Assembly: GCA_030546905.1 (NCBI GenBank)
Contig: JAUOPI010000015.1
Coordinates: forward strand, 1-64,000
Direction: 5' to 3'
Origin: Granulosicoccaceae sp. 1_MG-2023
GTDB taxonomy: Bacteria > Pseudomonadota > Gammaproteobacteria > Granulosicoccales > Granulosicoccaceae
DNA: 64,000 nucleotides
Below, one piece after another: positions 61,876 through 64,000 of this stretch (its first letter is position 1; every line of letters begins with the position of its first letter). The notes under the pieces are model-generated. The model had not been told where the DNA came from, did no database searches, and saw nothing but the letters and a program-made list of their open reading frames with translations. Made by a program: the position numbers and the translations under genes.

Positions 61876-62700
61876 GTGCAAGACCATTTCGCTGCCAATC
61901 TGCGGCTGCTTTGCAGTTACTATCGCTCTATTGCGGATGTCTGTCGCCGCCTGAATATCAACCGTTCGCAGTTCAACCGTTATCTCAGCGGGCGCTCACG
62001 GCCGTCGGCCCATACGCTGCGCCGCTTCTGTGACTTTTTCGGGGTCGAGGAATACGAGATTCTGTTGCCCAATGAGCAGTTCCAGCGTCTGATCAAAGTC
62101 CGTCCCAACCGCCCCGAAGGCGACGCGCCGGGCACGCCGGCCGAGCAACCCGAGACGCCGCATCTGCGCCAGCTGGGGCAAATGGGCACGGCCGGGTTGT
62201 CGCGCTATCTGGGCTACTACTTCGAAAACTATATGTCGATGGCGCACCCGGGGAAGATTCTGCGCACGCTGGTCAAGCTGGAGCAGCGCGACGAAGGGGT
62301 TTATTTTCAGCGCACCGAAAGGGTGCGGGAGCGGGACGGGGAGGCGGTCTGCCACGGTGTCTACCTGGGCATGGCGCATTTTCTGACCGACCGGATTTTT
62401 CTGGTCGATTATGAATCCCTGACCGGTCACGAGATCACCGAGACGATTCTGTTTCCGACCTTCAAAAACCGTGTGACGCGGCTCAGCGGATTGAAGCTGG
62501 GCGTGTCCGGAACCGGTGAGCGTATGCCTTCCTGTGCGCGGGTGGTCTACGAATATCTGGGGCCGCAGGTCGATACCTTGCGGGCCCTGTCGCTGTGCGG
62601 GCTTTATGCGCCGGACAGTGCGGAGATTGATGCGGTGACGGTCAATGCGGTGCGCAATGATATGGCCGCGGGGGATGTGCATTTCCGCGCCCGCCACTGA
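61876..62700 (+). CDS. HTH-type regulator with C-terminal sensor-like domain
   Basis: 274 residues from GTG 61876. An XRE/Cro-like HTH at about residues 5-65 (SIADVCRRLNINRSQFNRYLSGRSRPSAHTLRRFCDFFG) is followed by a ~200-residue C-terminal domain with KILRTLVKLEQRDEGVYFQR, which I do not recognise. Divergent from asparaginase across 208 bp and convergent with the flavin reductase, either of which might be its target. The start has a weak ribosome site. Confidence 0.8.
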   Translation: MQDHFAANLRLLCSYYRSIADVCRRLNINRSQFNRYLSGRSRPSAHTLRRFCDFFGVEEYEILLPNEQFQRLIKVRPNRPEGDAPGTPAEQPETPHLRQLGQMGTAGLSRYLGYYFENYMSMAHPGKILRTLVKLEQRDEGVYFQRTERVRERDGEAVCHGVYLGMAHFLTDRIFLVDYESLTGHEITETILFPTFKNRVTRLSGLKLGVSGTGERMPSCARVVYEYLGPQVDTLRALSLCGLYAPDSAEIDAVTVNAVRNDMAAGDVHFRARH

Positions 62701-62724
62701 GCTGTGGCGGGCGGCAGCGGGCTG

Positions 62725-63624
62725 TCAGTCCTGCTCGCCGAGCACGACGCTGAAGCGTTGCTGGCGCAACTCATCGAAATAGCGGCGCAGCATGCTTTGC
62801 ACCTGCGGGCTGCGGATCTTGTCCCAGGGGAAATCCTGCTCCGCATAAAAACGGCCTTCGGCGGCGTGGCTTTCATGTGATTCGCCGCGGTAGTAAATCG
62901 CCTGTGCGCCGTTTTCGGGGTTTTCGTAGACCTCGTACAAAAAGCCCAGCGACACGGTCAGGTTCAGTGAGGCCAGCCGGGTGCGCAGTTTGCGCAGGGA
63001 GCCGAGCTGCACGTCGTCGCCGTTCTGCGGCAGTTCCAGTGTGCCGTCTTCACCGGGCAGCAGTAAGATGCCGCCGTCGTGCTCGACAATCGCGCCGACG
63101 ATCAGGTCCACGCCGCATTTGGACGCCGACACCGCCGCCTGTTCCAGTGCGGGTGAGAAATAGCCGCCGTGACCATAGCCCAGCGGGGTGATTTCGTCGT
63201 GGCTGAAGTTCTTGACCCGGCCGAGCAGGATGATGTGGTCGCCGGCTTCGATCACGTTTTCGCGCGCACACTCGAAATAGGCCACGATGTCATACAGCAG
63301 CGGGCAGCCGGACGGGCCGTCGTCGCGCCAGGGCACGCGTTCGAACTTGTCGGCATCGCGGGAGGCGAAAATATTCGAGACCTCTTTCTGGTTTTCCGAA
63401 AGGATATTCACCGCAAAGTGCGCTGAGGTCTCAAAGGCCTCACGGCTGGCTGACTTCTTGTCTATGCACACCAACAACAGGGGCGGATCAAGCGAAACAG
63501 ACGTGAACGAGTTGGCGGTAAAACCACGCGGGTGGCCGTCGGCGTCCTTACAGCTGATGACCGTAACGCCGGTCAGAAAGCGGCCGAAGGCGTTTCTGAG
63601 TTCTCGAGTGTCAGTGATGTCCAA
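62725..63624 (-). CDS. Flavin reductase-domain protein with Nudix-like C-terminus
   Basis: 299 residues. Residues 1-160 form an FMN-binding split-barrel reductase: FGRFLTGVTVISC, GFTANSFTSVSLDPPLLLVCI, AVNILSENQKEVSNIFAS and GDHIILLGRV. Residues 175-295 look like a Nudix-type fold (GAIVEHDGGILLLPGEDGTLELPQ) but the REXXEE catalytic helix is replaced by LRKLRTRLASL. It likely makes reduced flavin for a monooxygenase not in this window; the C-terminal part may bind a ligand. Confidence 0.85.
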   Translation of the reverse strand: MDITDTRELRNAFGRFLTGVTVISCKDADGHPRGFTANSFTSVSLDPPLLLVCIDKKSASREAFETSAHFAVNILSENQKEVSNIFASRDADKFERVPWRDDGPSGCPLLYDIVAYFECARENVIEAGDHIILLGRVKNFSHDEITPLGYGHGGYFSPALEQAAVSASKCGVDLIVGAIVEHDGGILLLPGEDGTLELPQNGDDVQLGSLRKLRTRLASLNLTVSLGFLYEVYENPENGAQAIYYRGESHESHAAEGRFYAEQDFPWDKIRSPQVQSMLRRYFDELRQQRFSVVLGEQD

Positions 63625-63865
63625 GGTGTTCCCCGATATGGTGTTGATCTGCCGCGGCGAAGCGGTGCGGCTGGATTACTGCGGCGCAGTTTAGCCCAAA
63701 ACAGGCTGTAACTTCAGTGCGCGGTTATCAGGTCTCACTATAAACCTTAAGACTGTGCGGGATTTCCAAAGTTTGCTAAGATCAAGGGATTTTCCGCCTG
63801 CCGCAAGCGCGCCACCTGCGGCAACGCATCACTGGGTTTAAAAATTTCTTTTCCGGAGGCTTCAC

Positions 63866-64000
63866 GTGTCTACTCAAACTGGTTCAATGTCGAGCGCCTT
63901 GCTCCATATCATCAAGGTGGGTGTGGGTTTGGTGGTGTTTACTGTCATTGTGCAGGCAATATCCAATGTTGTACCGCCCGCCAAGGTCTATGATTCTGCG
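63866..64000 (+). CDS. Small membrane protein or N-terminus of a larger one, cut by the window
   Basis: 45 residues visible from GTG 63866 with GGAGG at 63855-63859. After a short polar start there is one hydrophobic helix (IIKVGVGLVVFTVIVQAI) and then SNVVPPAKVYDSA. No stop before the window end. The family was not recognised. Upstream, TGCCGCA (63799-63805) and TGCGGCA (63817-63823) form a small hairpin. Confidence 0.6.
   Translation, partial: MSTQTGSMSSALLHIIKVGVGLVVFTVIVQAISNVVPPAKVYDSA

Overview
The window (about 60% G+C outside the 39.5-48.7 kb block) looks like the chromosome of a heterotrophic gammaproteobacterium, perhaps marine or halotolerant. The grounds are a Pseudomonas-like beta-alanine/MMSA-dehydrogenase locus with its LysR regulator, a NasS/NasT-controlled assimilatory nitrate/nitrite operon, a molybdenum NAD-linked formate dehydrogenase (fdsGBA-fdhD-fdsD), an Na+/alanine-type symporter and an RND pump with a TetR repressor. 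No rRNA, tRNA, CRISPR array or insertion sequence was seen. Genus cannot be assigned from sequence reading alone.

Layout. 0-8 kb: a DUF72 protein, then a purine module: xanthine dehydrogenase small and large subunits and an NCS2 permease on the minus strand, divergent from xdhC and guanine deaminase on the plus strand. Together they would import purines and turn guanine/hypoxanthine/xanthine into urate. 8.7-12.2 kb: single-chain pyruvate carboxylase after a 640-bp structured, gene-free stretch. 12.2-16.1 kb: LysR regulator (bauR-like) divergent from omega-amino acid:pyruvate aminotransferase and methylmalonate-semialdehyde dehydrogenase. 16.2-20 kb: a small membrane protein, glutamine-dependent NAD synthetase and an MscS channel whose stop overlaps the start of a LysR gene. 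20-27 kb: that LysR gene plus the fds formate dehydrogenase operon. 27.4-30.9 kb: PAS/PAS histidine kinase followed by a REC-GGDEF-EAL regulator. 30.9-38.4 kb: a minus-strand cluster of alpha/beta hydrolase, GH17-like glucanase, thioesterase, RND pump and adaptor, divergent from tetR. 38.5-39.1 kb: a methyltransferase.

39.5-48.7 kb: a seven-gene, lower-G+C module with overlapping genes that reads as a defence/restriction island: C5-cytosine methyltransferase, Vsr-like endonuclease, Z1 ATPase/helicase-like protein, PD-(D/E)XK protein, GHKL (MORC/Hsp90-like) ATPase, an unknown beta-rich protein and a DUF6339-like protein. 48.8-57.8 kb: nasT, nasS, a leader RNA and a nitrite/nitrate reductase operon. 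The leader carries two hexaloop hairpins (loops AACGGC and AACGAA) and a terminator whose 5' arm overlaps the second hairpin, which is what NasT-type ANTAR antitermination requires. Its first gene is an unusual in-frame fusion of a NasC/NasB-like FAD-NADH oxidoreductase to full-length NirB, followed by nirD and the nitrate reductase nasA. 57.9-64 kb: a glycosyltransferase with a hairpin over its ribosome site, an AGCS symporter, type I asparaginase, an HTH regulator, a flavin reductase fused to a Nudix-like domain, and the 5' end of a small membrane protein.

Most promising observations: the complete ANTAR leader with nearby NtrC/sigma-54-like sites, the NasC-NirB fusion with an internal Shine-Dalgarno and ATG, and the Dcm-Vsr-Z1-nuclease-GHKL module with an unrecognised component.
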